NCBI GenBank assembly: GCA_031279915.1
Contig: JAITHO010000109.1
Location: 1 to 13,430 of the forward strand
DNA length: 13,430 bases
From: Tannerellaceae bacterium
GTDB lineage: Bacteria; Bacteroidota; Bacteroidia; Bacteroidales; Tannerellaceae
Direction of reading: 5' to 3'
Within the stretch, counting starts at the first letter, position 1, and each line of letters begins with the position of its first letter. The notes under the pieces are model-generated. The model was not told the origin of the DNA, searched no databases, and saw nothing but the letters and a program-made list of their open reading frames with translations. The translations under genes and the position numbers were made by a program. Positions 1 through 7,398 of the stretch are shown piece after piece.

Positions 1-1295
1 TGAACATCAAACGCGTATGCCAGTTCCTGCTCGACAAGGAGCCCGGAAAGCCTGATGCCAAATTGCGGTACCGCATCAAGTGGAATCACAATCAGAATAT
101 CGTAGCCTTTAATGTCGGCTACCGCATAGATATTGACAAGTGGAGCACTGAAACACAGCGTTGCAAAAACAACACTACACACGGGAAAAATAAAGTGTCG
201 GCAGCCATCATCAATAGAGAGATTCAGCGATTTGAAAAGATTGCAGATGATGTATTTCGCGAATTTGAGATAAAAAAAACAGTTCCTGATGTCGCACTTT
301 TCAAAAGCAAGTTTAATGAAAATGCAGGGCGACAACACAAAGACGCGCAACCAAGGCAATCATTTTTCAATATATTTGATGAGTTCGTAAGGCACGAGGG
401 AGATGCAAAACAATGGTCAATGGGCACATACAAGAGAATGAAACATACAAAAAACCTCCTCCTGAAGTTTGACCCAAACCTGGCATTTGACAAATTAGAC
501 GAGGCCGGCCTTAACAACTACGCATCATACCTCCGGGATTATATGGAATTTAGAGCCCGCACGGTTATGAAGCAAATAAGTATCCTTAAATGGTTCCTGA
601 GGTGGGCCGTTAAGTATAAGCATACAACGAACCTCTCATTTCAAACATTTTCCGTTAAGATGAAAACTGAGGAGAAAACGGTTATTTATCTTGACTGGGA
701 GGAGCTAATGACCACATACAATTATCATATACCTGAAACGTCAAGTCTTCTCGAAAAAGTCCGCGACGTCTTTTGTTTTTGCTGCTTCACATCATTGCGG
801 TATTCCGATGTTTTTAACCTTAAACGCTCCGACATATTTAATAACTATATATTGGTAACGACTGTTAAGACATTCGATAGCTTAAAAATCGAGCTGAATG
901 ATTATTCTAAGGCCATACTCGACAAATACAAGCATCTGGAGTTACCTAACAATAAAGCTCTTCCCGTCATATCCAATCAAAAAATGAATGATGCTTTAAA
1001 GGAATTAGGAAAACTATGCGGTATTGACACCCCCGTAACGATAACATATTATAAGGCCGGCAACCGTATTGATGAAGTTCATCCTAAGTATTCTTTACTT
1101 ACAACGCATGCCGGTCGGCGTACATTTATATGCAATGCATTAATGTTGGGAATATCTCCAGATATAATAATGAGATGGACAGGTCACAGCGATTACAAAG
1201 CCATGAAACCTTACATTGCCATAGCCGACCGAGCTAAAGAGGCCGCTATGAATTTGTTCAACAGGAAGTCCCCAACAACTGAAAACAGGGACTAA
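1..1295 (+). CDS. Tyrosine site-specific integrase (5' end cut by one base)
   Basis: A tyrosine recombinase that cuts and rejoins DNA between attachment sites, normally carried by an integrative element or phage. The reading frame is open back to base 3. The first two bases are TG, so the natural ATG most likely starts one base before the window, giving about 431 residues beginning M-NIKRVCQFLLDKEPGKPD; a TTG start at 63 would cut into the N-terminal arm-binding domain. In this numbering the N-terminal arm-binding region is about 1-110, the SAM-like core-binding domain about 120-220, and the catalytic domain follows. All catalytic residues are visible: Arg267 (TSLRYSD), His370 and Arg373 (HAGRR), His396 (GHSDY) and the nucleophile Tyr405 (KPYIA). 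The gene looks intact and is AT-richer than the genes further right, which fits horizontal transfer. The family call is firm; the element it serves is outside the window or already decayed. Confidence 0.93.
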   Translation, partial: NIKRVCQFLLDKEPGKPDAKLRYRIKWNHNQNIVAFNVGYRIDIDKWSTETQRCKNNTTHGKNKVSAAIINREIQRFEKIADDVFREFEIKKTVPDVALFKSKFNENAGRQHKDAQPRQSFFNIFDEFVRHEGDAKQWSMGTYKRMKHTKNLLLKFDPNLAFDKLDEAGLNNYASYLRDYMEFRARTVMKQISILKWFLRWAVKYKHTTNLSFQTFSVKMKTEEKTVIYLDWEELMTTYNYHIPETSSLLEKVRDVFCFCCFTSLRYSDVFNLKRSDIFNNYILVTTVKTFDSLKIELNDYSKAILDKYKHLELPNNKALPVISNQKMNDALKELGKLCGIDTPVTITYYKAGNRIDEVHPKYSLLTTHAGRRTFICNALMLGISPDIIMRWTGHSDYKAMKPYIAIADRAKEAAMNLFNRKSPTTENRD

Positions 1296-1540
1296 AAAAG
1301 GTACCATTTAAGGCATCGTATTACGTTTTAACATGTCAAAAATCCCATTCTTATAGGCTACATTGCGCTTAATATCGCTAAATGTGCGTAGTTAAACAAT
1401 AGATAGTGTCTCAACCGGATCACCCCAATAAGCTGCTTGAAATTTGACGGGACTATGATGAAACTATTTTGGCCTTAGCCTGTTTAAATCCCTTCATTCG
1501 CGAGCCATAATATCTGCAAAAAACTTTATGAGCAATTAAA
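1296..1540. other. Gene-free stretch after the integrase; possible element end
   Basis: About 245 bp between the integrase stop codon and the terminator. I see no open frame with a recognisable protein, no tRNA and no clear inverted repeat. An attachment site or element end would be expected near an integrase gene, and this AT-rich stretch is the natural place on this side, but no duplicated core is visible inside the window. That the accessory DNA ends here is inference. Confidence 0.35.
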
Positions 1541-1581
1541 AACCCTTCTGCTTTGGAGCTGAGCAGAAGGGTTCTTTTTTT
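1541..1581. terminator. Strong bidirectional intrinsic terminator
   Basis: A perfect 12-bp stem, AACCCTTCTGCT (1541-1552) pairing with AGCAGAAGGGTT (1562-1573), has a 9-nt loop. On the plus strand it is followed by C and a run of seven T. On the minus strand the stem is followed by TTTTAATT. It can therefore stop transcription from both sides: the minus-strand pfp/immunity/secreted-protein unit, whose last gene ends 20 bp away, and any rightward transcription from the integrase. Confidence 0.9.
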
Positions 1582-1600
1582 AGCTTAGATATACTTTGAG

Positions 1601-1996
1601 CTACTTCACGCGGTGCATTTCAACGGGGTTGATGCCCTCAAGCATGTCCATGCTAATTTGCATGATGAGGATGTCAGGGGCGCCTTCCTTCCAGTAGAAT
1701 GAATAGCGGAGTTCGCCGTAGTTGCTGTCTACTTTGGCGTTGTACTTGCCGTCAACGAGCTTCAGGGGCGAGGAAGTGAGGTCGCCATCGGGGGTTGAGG
1801 TTGTGAACTTAACTTCGCCGTTGTCGGCAATCATGTTTAGATCTCCCTCTATTTCGCCCACGCTTGGGATGTCAAGTTTGTAGCTCCATTTGCCCAGCAG
1901 CTTTTTCATGGCGTCGTCTTGCGAATATATTGAGGCGACTGATGAGCTCAAAAAGAGTAAGCAGAGTGTGATTACTTTGAATGTTTTTGCTGTCAT
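1601..1996 (-). CDS. Small secreted protein of unknown function
   Basis: A 131-residue protein that I do not recognise by name. It starts with a signal peptide: K4 and K7, then a hydrophobic stretch at about 8-20, with likely cleavage near residue 25 before QDDAM. No lipobox cysteine sits at the right place, so the mature protein of about 106 residues is probably soluble in the periplasm. The mature part begins with LLGKW and consists of alternating polar and hydrophobic short strands, as in small lipocalin-like or META-like beta proteins of Bacteroidetes; that fold is a guess. It has no cysteine after the signal region. It starts 31 bp after the Imm51-like gene on the same strand and is followed by the terminator at 1541-1581, so it is probably the last gene of a pfp-led unit. 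Confidence 0.75.
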   Translation of the reverse strand: MTAKTFKVITLCLLFLSSSVASIYSQDDAMKKLLGKWSYKLDIPSVGEIEGDLNMIADNGEVKFTTSTPDGDLTSSPLKLVDGKYNAKVDSNYGELRYSFYWKEGAPDILIMQISMDMLEGINPVEMHRVK

Positions 1997-2027
1997 AATG
2001 TTCTTCGGGTTTTAATGTGATAAGTAT

Positions 2028-2369
2028 TCAGTCGAGGTCGGCTCGCGAGAAGAGGTCGGCTATTAGTTCGTCGTCTTCGCAGGCTTCTTTGAAGCTGATC
2101 GCAAACTGTCGGAGGGCATCGGCGTTGTCGCTGTATGCGCAAAACATGTCGGCTTCAGGGTCAAACTCAATGTCATTAGCGAGCTGGGGCATTTGTTCTT
2201 CGAGGAATACTATTGCGAGCGATGCCCAGTCGTATCCGTTGCCTTCAAATCCTTCGTCGTATCGGGCTTCGAATATCTCGTTTTTATATGTTCCTACGTT
2301 GAGGCAAAGCGAAACGCTGCCTTTGTTTTCTACCCAAAAGAAGGGTTTAATCTGTTCTTTGAAGTTCAT
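2028..2369 (-). CDS. Imm51-like immunity protein (orphan)
   Basis: A 113-residue, strongly acidic cytoplasmic protein without signal peptide or membrane segment. The central motif FEGNGYDW (residues 41-48), followed by an ASLA helix and a C-terminal acidic helix, resembles immunity protein family Imm51, which neutralises toxins of contact-dependent or secreted polymorphic toxin systems. The family match is from memory of this motif, not from a search. No toxin gene is next to it: it lies 27 bp downstream of pfp and 31 bp upstream of a small secreted protein, all on the same strand. It could be an orphan immunity gene protecting against a neighbour's toxin, or a housekeeping relative that has lost that role. 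Confidence 0.6.
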   Translation of the reverse strand: MNFKEQIKPFFWVENKGSVSLCLNVGTYKNEIFEARYDEGFEGNGYDWASLAIVFLEEQMPQLANDIEFDPEADMFCAYSDNADALRQFAISFKEACEDDELIADLFSRADLD

Positions 2370-2396
2370 GGTTCTTGTACTATTATAATTATTTGA

Positions 2397-4055
2397 TTAT
2401 TTGCTTTTCTCCAGTAGGAGTGTTTGTGTTGGTCGGTCGCATACTTCTGTTGGGCCGAAATATTGAATGGGGCCGGGATAGAGGTATGATGTATTGAGGG
2501 CCCATTCGTTGCGTGCGGCGGCGAATGTTTGGAAGGGAGCGTCGTTGAGGTCAACGAGGGCTTTGCGTATGACGGGGACTCTCTTGCCTTCTTTGGTTTC
2601 CATGTTCATCATCATGGTGATGGGGATTCCTCCGGCGATCCATTCGGAGGCTGGAGCGGTGGTATTGCGAACGGAGGCCATGTAGCCGCTTTTTCCGGTG
2701 GCGATGAGGCATGAGGCGGTGTATCCAAGGGAGTAGCAGTAGTTGGCGTCGTAGTTCGACGGTGCGGCGCATCGCCCTTCGTAGCCGAAGAAGTGGTGCT
2801 GCGGAGAGAATTTCCATACCTGACCGGTGGGGAGCTTTGCCGCTACCATTTCGGAGATCATCTTTTCGGTTTCGATGAGTGATACCTGGACGTTGCCGTG
2901 CGAATCGCGGTCGAGGGCTAATTGCAGAGCGACCACTTCGGGCAAGCTTTTGTAGAGTGCGGCATTTGCTTTGGCGTCAGGGCCTGTTCCTTGTTCGAGC
3001 TGATGTTGCATCCATGAGCGTCGCTCGCTTTTGGGGAGCTGTTTAAATTCTTGTTCGGTGGAGCTTTCTTTGGCGAGCAGGGCGTTGATTGTGCTGATGA
3101 GGGGCTTAAACTCTGGGATAAATTCTATCAGTCCTTCGGGGATTAATACGGTTCCGAAGGATTGTCCGGCTTCGCCTCTTTTGATGATGATGTTGGCTAT
3201 GTTGGAAACGATTTGATCGAGGCTGATGCTATTCTCATATACTTCTTCGGAGATGAGGCATACGTTGGGCTGTGTTTGCTGCGCACATTCGAGGGCGATA
3301 TGCGAGGCGGAGCGGCCCATCAGCTTGATGAAGTGCCAATACTTCTGGGCCGAGTTGCAGTCCCGTTCGATGTTGCCGATCAGTTCGGAATATACTTTAC
3401 ATGCCGTATCGAAGCCGAATGAGGTTTCGATTTGCTCGTTTTTGAGGTCACCGTCTATGGTTTTAGGGCATCCTATGACTTGTACTCCGGCGTTGATGGC
3501 TTTGTAATACTCGGCGAGGTGGCATGCATTGGTGTTTGAGTCGTCGCCTCCGATTATTACGAGCGCGGTGATGTTCAATTCTTTGAGGATTTGCAGCCCT
3601 TCGTCGAACTGCTCCTTGGAGGAGAGCTTGGTGCGTCCTGATCCGATGATGTCGAAGCCGCCCGTGTTGCGATACTCGTTGATGATCTCGTCGGTGAGGA
3701 GCCGGTATTTGTGTTTGATGAGGCCATCGGGGCCGAGGAGGAAGCCGTAGAGTTGGGAGGCTGGATTGATCTTGCGGATGCCGTCGAACAGGCCGGCGAT
3801 AACGTTATGCCCGCCGGGAGCTTGTCCGCCGGAAAGGATTACGCCTACGTTTATGGGCGGGAGCTCTATGGCTGGACCGCGTTCGAAGGCTATCGTTCGC
3901 ATTCCATACGTCATGGGGAATGCTGCTTGGATTTCGCTCTTGTCGGCTACGGATTCTGTTATCTCGCCTTCTACTGCCTTTAGGGGGCCTTGCAGGATTC
4001 GGGGCATTTGCGGCTGATAAGCGGCTCTTGCTTCTTGTAAAATACTTTTTGTCAT
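2397..4055 (-). CDS. pfp: Diphosphate--fructose-6-phosphate 1-phosphotransferase
   Basis: PPi-dependent phosphofructokinase: interconverts fructose 6-phosphate + PPi and fructose 1,6-bisphosphate + Pi, the reversible glycolysis/gluconeogenesis step in the cytoplasm. At 552 residues it matches the long PFP class found in plants, spirochaetes and Bacteroidetes. Visible motifs in order: the phosphate-donor loop GGQAPGGHN (76-84), GGDDSNT (169-175), PKTIDGD (197-203), MGRSAS (246-251), and the late GYEGRCAAPS motif typical of long PFPs. The second Asp of GGDD and the Lys of PKTIDGD are the signature residues of PPi use; ATP-dependent enzymes carry Gly at the matching positions. The ATG at 4055 gives a full-length N-terminus. 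The next gene upstream on the same strand ends 81 bp away, so pfp may have its own promoter in that AT-rich gap, though I see no exact TAnnTTTG box there. Confidence 0.96.
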   Translation of the reverse strand: MTKSILQEARAAYQPQMPRILQGPLKAVEGEITESVADKSEIQAAFPMTYGMRTIAFERGPAIELPPINVGVILSGGQAPGGHNVIAGLFDGIRKINPASQLYGFLLGPDGLIKHKYRLLTDEIINEYRNTGGFDIIGSGRTKLSSKEQFDEGLQILKELNITALVIIGGDDSNTNACHLAEYYKAINAGVQVIGCPKTIDGDLKNEQIETSFGFDTACKVYSELIGNIERDCNSAQKYWHFIKLMGRSASHIALECAQQTQPNVCLISEEVYENSISLDQIVSNIANIIIKRGEAGQSFGTVLIPEGLIEFIPEFKPLISTINALLAKESSTEQEFKQLPKSERRSWMQHQLEQGTGPDAKANAALYKSLPEVVALQLALDRDSHGNVQVSLIETEKMISEMVAAKLPTGQVWKFSPQHHFFGYEGRCAAPSNYDANYCYSLGYTASCLIATGKSGYMASVRNTTAPASEWIAGGIPITMMMNMETKEGKRVPVIRKALVDLNDAPFQTFAAARNEWALNTSYLYPGPIQYFGPTEVCDRPTQTLLLEKSK

Positions 4056-4136
4056 TTGATTATCTAAAAAAATAGTTGGTATATAATAAAAATATCATTC
4101 TCTTTCTTGGGGTATATGCCTTAATTGATTGGGCTC

Positions 4137-5276
4137 TTAATTTAGCTTCAGGTAGCACCATACGGGATAATGGTCGGAGTATTTAAGCTTGTCGACGGTA
4201 CAGTTCATGGCTTCCATGTTGGGGGAGTGCAGTATGTGGTCGATGCGGAATCGGAAGTAGTTTTGATTGTAAGTGGCTCCGGGGCCCCAGCCTGATTCGG
4301 CGTAGGCGTCTTGGAGGACGGGGCCTTGGATGGTGCGATGAGCGTAGGAGAGTGGGGTGTCGTTGAAGTCGCCGCATACGATGATGTAGTCGCTATGCGT
4401 GCGGCGAATCTCCTCGGCTATGATTTCGGCTTGACGGGCTCTGATGCGGAAGGCCGATCCGAGCTTCTGGTGCATCGTTCCGCTCAGGCCGGCGAAGTTC
4501 TCGGGGGCTGTTCCGGAGATGAACTCGGAGTAGCGGCTCTTGTCTTCGGAGGTGAGCTTGAATGACTCCAGGTGGTTATTGATCACCGTAACGATCTTGC
4601 CGTTCACATCTATCTGGTGGATGGAGGATCCGTTGTCGCGGCTGGGATATGGGATGCGACGAGACTGGAGGATGGGGTATTTGGAGTATAGCGCCAGGCC
4701 CCAGTCAAAGCCTTTTAATCTGACTACTGACCGATAGGCATACATTGACAGCGCGGCGTTGAGCTTTTGGGCTGTGAGCTTGTTGCTTGACCTCGATACG
4801 AAGTATTCTTGCATGCACACTATGTCGGCGTCGGATTCGGCAATGTAGCGAACGATTCGATTGGGGGAGGATTCGCTATGGTCGGCGTAGGCAAAGCCCA
4901 TAACGTTATACGTAAGCACCTTTATGACGTTGCTGTCGGGTATCGCAACGGAGGGGTGGAGCGGAAAATAGTTCTTCGTAGGTTGCCAGCTCACCAGGAA
5001 GGCGAACAGGCTTATGAACACGAACCATCTCTTGGCGAATACCCAGTACAGAAGGAAGCCAACGTTCAGCACGCAGATAAAGGGATAGGCCAAACCCAGA
5101 TAGGCGAATCCAATGAAGTGCTCCGGCGATATCATATCTGAAATGGAGGCTGCTATGAGCGTGAGAGCGGCCAGAACGTTGAGCAAAACCACCGTACTGC
5201 CGATGAAGCGCCTCAGCAGGCTGCGATTGGCGCGAGGAACGGCCTCGCCCTTGGTCTTTTTCGATTTGCCTTTCAT
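4137..5276 (-). CDS. Membrane-anchored endonuclease/exonuclease/phosphatase family protein
   Basis: A 379-residue protein. A basic N-terminus (KGKSKKTKG) is followed by about three membrane segments (roughly 25-48, 54-80 and 84-98), then a metal-dependent EEP-fold catalytic domain from about 118 to the end. Catalytic-type residues are in place: Asn124 (TYNVMGF), Glu157 (CMQEYF), His235 (NNHLES), Asp303 and Asn305 (GDFNDTP), Asp346 (RIDHIL) and the closing Asp368-His369 (SDHYPVW). The family covers DNases, phosphodiesterases and phospholipid or inositol phosphatases, so the substrate cannot be read from the motifs. Topology (basic N-terminus inside, three segments) would place the catalytic domain outside the cytoplasmic membrane, which argues against a DNA repair role. 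It starts 4 bp after the stop of a rhomboid protease gene, so it is co-transcribed with the two rhomboids. Confidence 0.9.
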   Translation of the reverse strand: MKGKSKKTKGEAVPRANRSLLRRFIGSTVVLLNVLAALTLIAASISDMISPEHFIGFAYLGLAYPFICVLNVGFLLYWVFAKRWFVFISLFAFLVSWQPTKNYFPLHPSVAIPDSNVIKVLTYNVMGFAYADHSESSPNRIVRYIAESDADIVCMQEYFVSRSSNKLTAQKLNAALSMYAYRSVVRLKGFDWGLALYSKYPILQSRRIPYPSRDNGSSIHQIDVNGKIVTVINNHLESFKLTSEDKSRYSEFISGTAPENFAGLSGTMHQKLGSAFRIRARQAEIIAEEIRRTHSDYIIVCGDFNDTPLSYAHRTIQGPVLQDAYAESGWGPGATYNQNYFRFRIDHILHSPNMEAMNCTVDKLKYSDHYPVWCYLKLN

Positions 5277-5280
5277 AACC

Positions 5281-6168
5281 TCAGCTGTTCATCTTTTTGC
5301 TTGCATCAAATAGCTTCTGTTGCTCTTCGGGAGAGAGGCTGGAGTAGCCTGATTGCTTCAGCTTATCGAGGATGCGATCAATCTCCGAGCTCGCATCGTA
5401 GGGCCTTGGCCTTGGGCCTGGAGGCGGAGGCGTTGGACGCACGTAAGTAACCCTCATCCTTCGACGACCTCTGACCACAACGGCCAAACGGTCGAGAACA
5501 AAGCTCATCGGCAACGTTATATCCATCCCTGCCCGCAAACAAACAGCGAACAAAGCGCCCGCCGACGCTCCTCCAAGATGGGCTATATGACCGCCAACGT
5601 TCGACGACGATGCTATCCCAAGCACGTCGATCAGAAGAACTCCCAAGGCTACATATATTATCTTAACCCGACCTATCAACAACAAATTCACTTCATAATC
5701 CCTACGGTAAATAGCTACCGCAAACACCGTTGCCATAACCGATGCCGACGCCCCAACCAGCGCCCCGCCATCCTTAGCAAAATACGGAATCACATTATAG
5801 GCCAACATATACAACAAACCGCCCGCCACCCCGCCAAGCAGATAGACCGAACCAAGCCGACGGGCCGAAAAAAACTCGATGAATATCCTCCCAAAAAGAT
5901 ACAGCAGAAGCATATTGAACAGGATATGCCACACATCAAAATGAGTGAACATATACGTCAAGATAGTCCACGGGCGGCGAACAAATTCCGCAGGCGATGA
6001 GGGCAATTGAAGCCAGGGAAGGATGCTCCAGTGGGGTACATTGAAGAGCGTAAAGGCCACATCCGTGAGCAATACCACAAAGAACAGGGCTACATTGATA
6101 GCCAACAACCGCGAGAGGATGCTCCCCATGGCGAATCTGCCCGACACTCTTCTATAAAAAGAAACCAT
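5281..6168 (-). CDS. Rhomboid intramembrane serine protease with C-terminal tail
   Basis: A 295-residue rhomboid-family protein that cuts membrane proteins within the bilayer. The catalytic Ser141 lies in LVGASASVM (GxS motif) and the partner His197 in HIAHLGGASAG. His81 and Asn85 (WHILFNM) match the oxyanion-hole pair. About six membrane segments fall between residues 20 and 210. After them comes a Pro/Arg-rich linker (PTPPPPGPRPRP, about 246-257) and a short helical tail, SEIDRILDKLKQSG...SLSPEEQQKL, a C-terminal domain seen on Bacteroidetes rhomboids. The ATG at 6168 overlaps the previous gene by 17 bp; Met14 (6129) is an alternative start. The GASAS motif differs from the usual GASG, but the nucleophile is kept. 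Middle gene of a three-gene operon. Confidence 0.93.
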   Translation of the reverse strand: MVSFYRRVSGRFAMGSILSRLLAINVALFFVVLLTDVAFTLFNVPHWSILPWLQLPSSPAEFVRRPWTILTYMFTHFDVWHILFNMLLLYLFGRIFIEFFSARRLGSVYLLGGVAGGLLYMLAYNVIPYFAKDGGALVGASASVMATVFAVAIYRRDYEVNLLLIGRVKIIYVALGVLLIDVLGIASSSNVGGHIAHLGGASAGALFAVCLRAGMDITLPMSFVLDRLAVVVRGRRRMRVTYVRPTPPPPGPRPRPYDASSEIDRILDKLKQSGYSSLSPEEQQKLFDASKKMNS

Positions 6169-6868
6169 CGCGAGGATATCTCTTGCGCCAATATAAAATA
6201 AGGATTAAGCCGAACAGCATACCCCCCAAATGAGCAAAGTGAGCTACATTATCACCGCTGAAATTCGCTATCCCAGCAAATACCTCTATCAAGCCGTAAG
6301 CAATAACTACATATTTGGCTTTAACCGGAATAGGTATGAACATTATATACAGCGGCGCATTCGGAAATATCATCCCAAACGCCAAAAGGATGCCAAAAAC
6401 CGAGCCCGACGCGCCTATCGTCACCAGCATATCCAAAACAGATGAACGAGGAAAAATTCCATCGCCCGTATCAACCATCGTCGCATCCGAAAACAGCAAA
6501 TCGCGCAACGACCAAGCCCACGTAAGCTCCTGAACAAGCCCAGCGCCTATGCCCGTAACCAAATAAAAAAACAAAAAACGCTTGCTACCCCACAGACCCT
6601 CAAGCATACGCCCAAACATGAAGACTGCAAACATGTTGAAAAAAAGATGCATAAAATCGCGGGTATCATGCAGAAACAAGTAAGACACAAACTGAATTGG
6701 ATTGAAATGAGCCGCCCCAGGGAAGTGCAGCCCCAAAAGCTCGATCAGGTCGATGCCCACCGTTGAAGGCAGCACGCGGCTTGCGATCCATATAATAACA
6801 TTGATGAGAATAAGATTGAGTGTGACGGGTGGAATAATGCTCCGGAAGGTACTTTGCTGGTTCATCAT
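6152..6868 (-). CDS. Rhomboid intramembrane serine protease (first of pair)
   Basis: A 238-residue rhomboid protease with the classical catalytic sequence: Ser154 in IGASGSVFG and His213 in VAHFAHLGG. His74 and Asn78 (MHLFFNM) match the oxyanion hole. About six membrane helices lie between residues 12 and 227; there is no soluble extra domain, unlike the next gene. I chose the double ATG at 6868/6865 because a TATCTTTG promoter box lies at 6894-6887, which places an upstream frame start at 6907 outside the transcript; the leader would be only about 12-15 nt. The two rhomboids are clearly different in sequence, so they are paralogues with probably different substrates rather than a recent duplication. 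First gene of the rhomboid-rhomboid-EEP operon. Confidence 0.93.
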   Translation of the reverse strand: MMNQQSTFRSIIPPVTLNLILINVIIWIASRVLPSTVGIDLIELLGLHFPGAAHFNPIQFVSYLFLHDTRDFMHLFFNMFAVFMFGRMLEGLWGSKRFLFFYLVTGIGAGLVQELTWAWSLRDLLFSDATMVDTGDGIFPRSSVLDMLVTIGASGSVFGILLAFGMIFPNAPLYIMFIPIPVKAKYVVIAYGLIEVFAGIANFSGDNVAHFAHLGGMLFGLILILYWRKRYPRDGFFL

Positions 6869-6886
6869 AATGACTTTTTGTTTTTG

Positions 6887-6894
6887 CAAAGATA
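6887..6894 (-). promoter_or_regulatory. -7 box of the rhomboid operon promoter
   Basis: Read on the minus strand the sequence is TATCTTTG, a perfect match to the Bacteroidetes -7 consensus TAnnTTTG, placed 19-22 bp before the double ATG. No good TTTG -33 box is found at the usual 19-bp spacing, so the promoter may be weak or helped by an activator. Confidence 0.7.
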
Positions 6895-7002
6895 CTTTTT
6901 TTTCCAAACCTGCCTCATCGCCTCACCTCCGGATACTCCAGCCCTAAATATGATCCAAGTTTCATCTCCACAAACTTTTTTTCAAAAAATTTTTGTTTCC
7001 AG

Positions 7003-7102
7003 TTTCAAGTTCTTAAAACGTCTCAATGATTTGTGTTGGCGCTTTTCAAGAACTTGAAAAGCTCGAAACATTTGTGTTGGGACTTTTCAAGAACTTGAAA
7101 GA
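7003..7102. repeat. Three palindromes at exact 41-bp spacing between divergent promoters
   Basis: Palindromes centred at 7010.5, 7051.5 and 7092.5. The middle one is perfect over two 9-bp arms: CTTTTCAAG-AA-CTTGAAAAG (7042-7061). The third (7083-7102) keeps the same core with a mismatch in the outer right arm. The first (7003-7018, TTTCAAG-TT-CTTAAAA) is degenerate. The two best copies also share the flank ATTTGTGTTGG (7029-7039 and 7070-7080), so the repeat is a true 41-bp tandem unit. The site lies between the rhomboid promoter (about 110 bp left) and the hisS promoter (about 265 bp right). It could be a phased operator array or a relic tandem repeat. Confidence 0.85.
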
Positions 7103-7365
7103 GAATAAAATTTTTTTTTGGAAGGGGATATTGCAAATGCAATGGTTCGCCAAATGTATATGCGGGGGCGTACCGGCTCTCAAAGGAAGTCGTTCCTGCG
7201 GAGGCGGCATCTCCGATCGACAATGCCCCTGTTTTCTGAATCGTTTGGAGACATTTGCATTACCTTTTAATGAATTACAGTTTTTTTGGAGGGAGGGGAT
7301 GGGGGAAGAAGGGAGGGCTGATTCGCAGGAGGGGAATGTCTGCAAGAAAAAAGGGGCGGATTATG
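7103..7365. other. Intergenic region upstream of hisS, no gene seen
   Basis: I see no credible gene here. An A/T tract at 7107-7119 is followed by TTGC-AAAT-GCAA (7131-7142), a small hairpin AGGAA-GTCG-TTCCT (7185-7198) and a GGAG...CTCC pair (7200-7214), then purine-rich runs (about 7287-7356). Frames running through this stretch join hisS or end within it and have no recognisable protein. Confidence 0.5.
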
Positions 7366-7373
7366 TACCTTTG
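7366..7373 (+). promoter_or_regulatory. -7 box of the hisS promoter
   Basis: TACCTTTG matches the Bacteroidetes TAnnTTTG consensus exactly. It ends 25 bp before the hisS ATG, leaving a short A/T-rich leader (about 15-20 nt) with no Shine-Dalgarno, as is usual in this phylum. The -33 position has no clear TTTG. The box excludes an N-terminal extension of hisS from 7255. Confidence 0.75.
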
Positions 7374-7398
7374 CCCATACAATCAAATCATTATTATT

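Noticed and set aside
5353..6000. 215-residue frame opposite the second rhomboid
   Set aside because: It is a shadow of a clear rhomboid gene, rich in Arg, His and Gln, with no recognisable domain.
6869..6907. Upstream start of the first rhomboid at 6907
   Set aside because: The TATCTTTG promoter box at 6894-6887 lies inside this extension, so it would not be transcribed; the extra residues (EKKVSLQKQKVI) are not rhomboid-like.
7255..7398. N-terminal extension of HisS
   Set aside because: A consensus -7 box lies inside it at 7366-7373, and the conserved HisS N-terminus begins at 7399.
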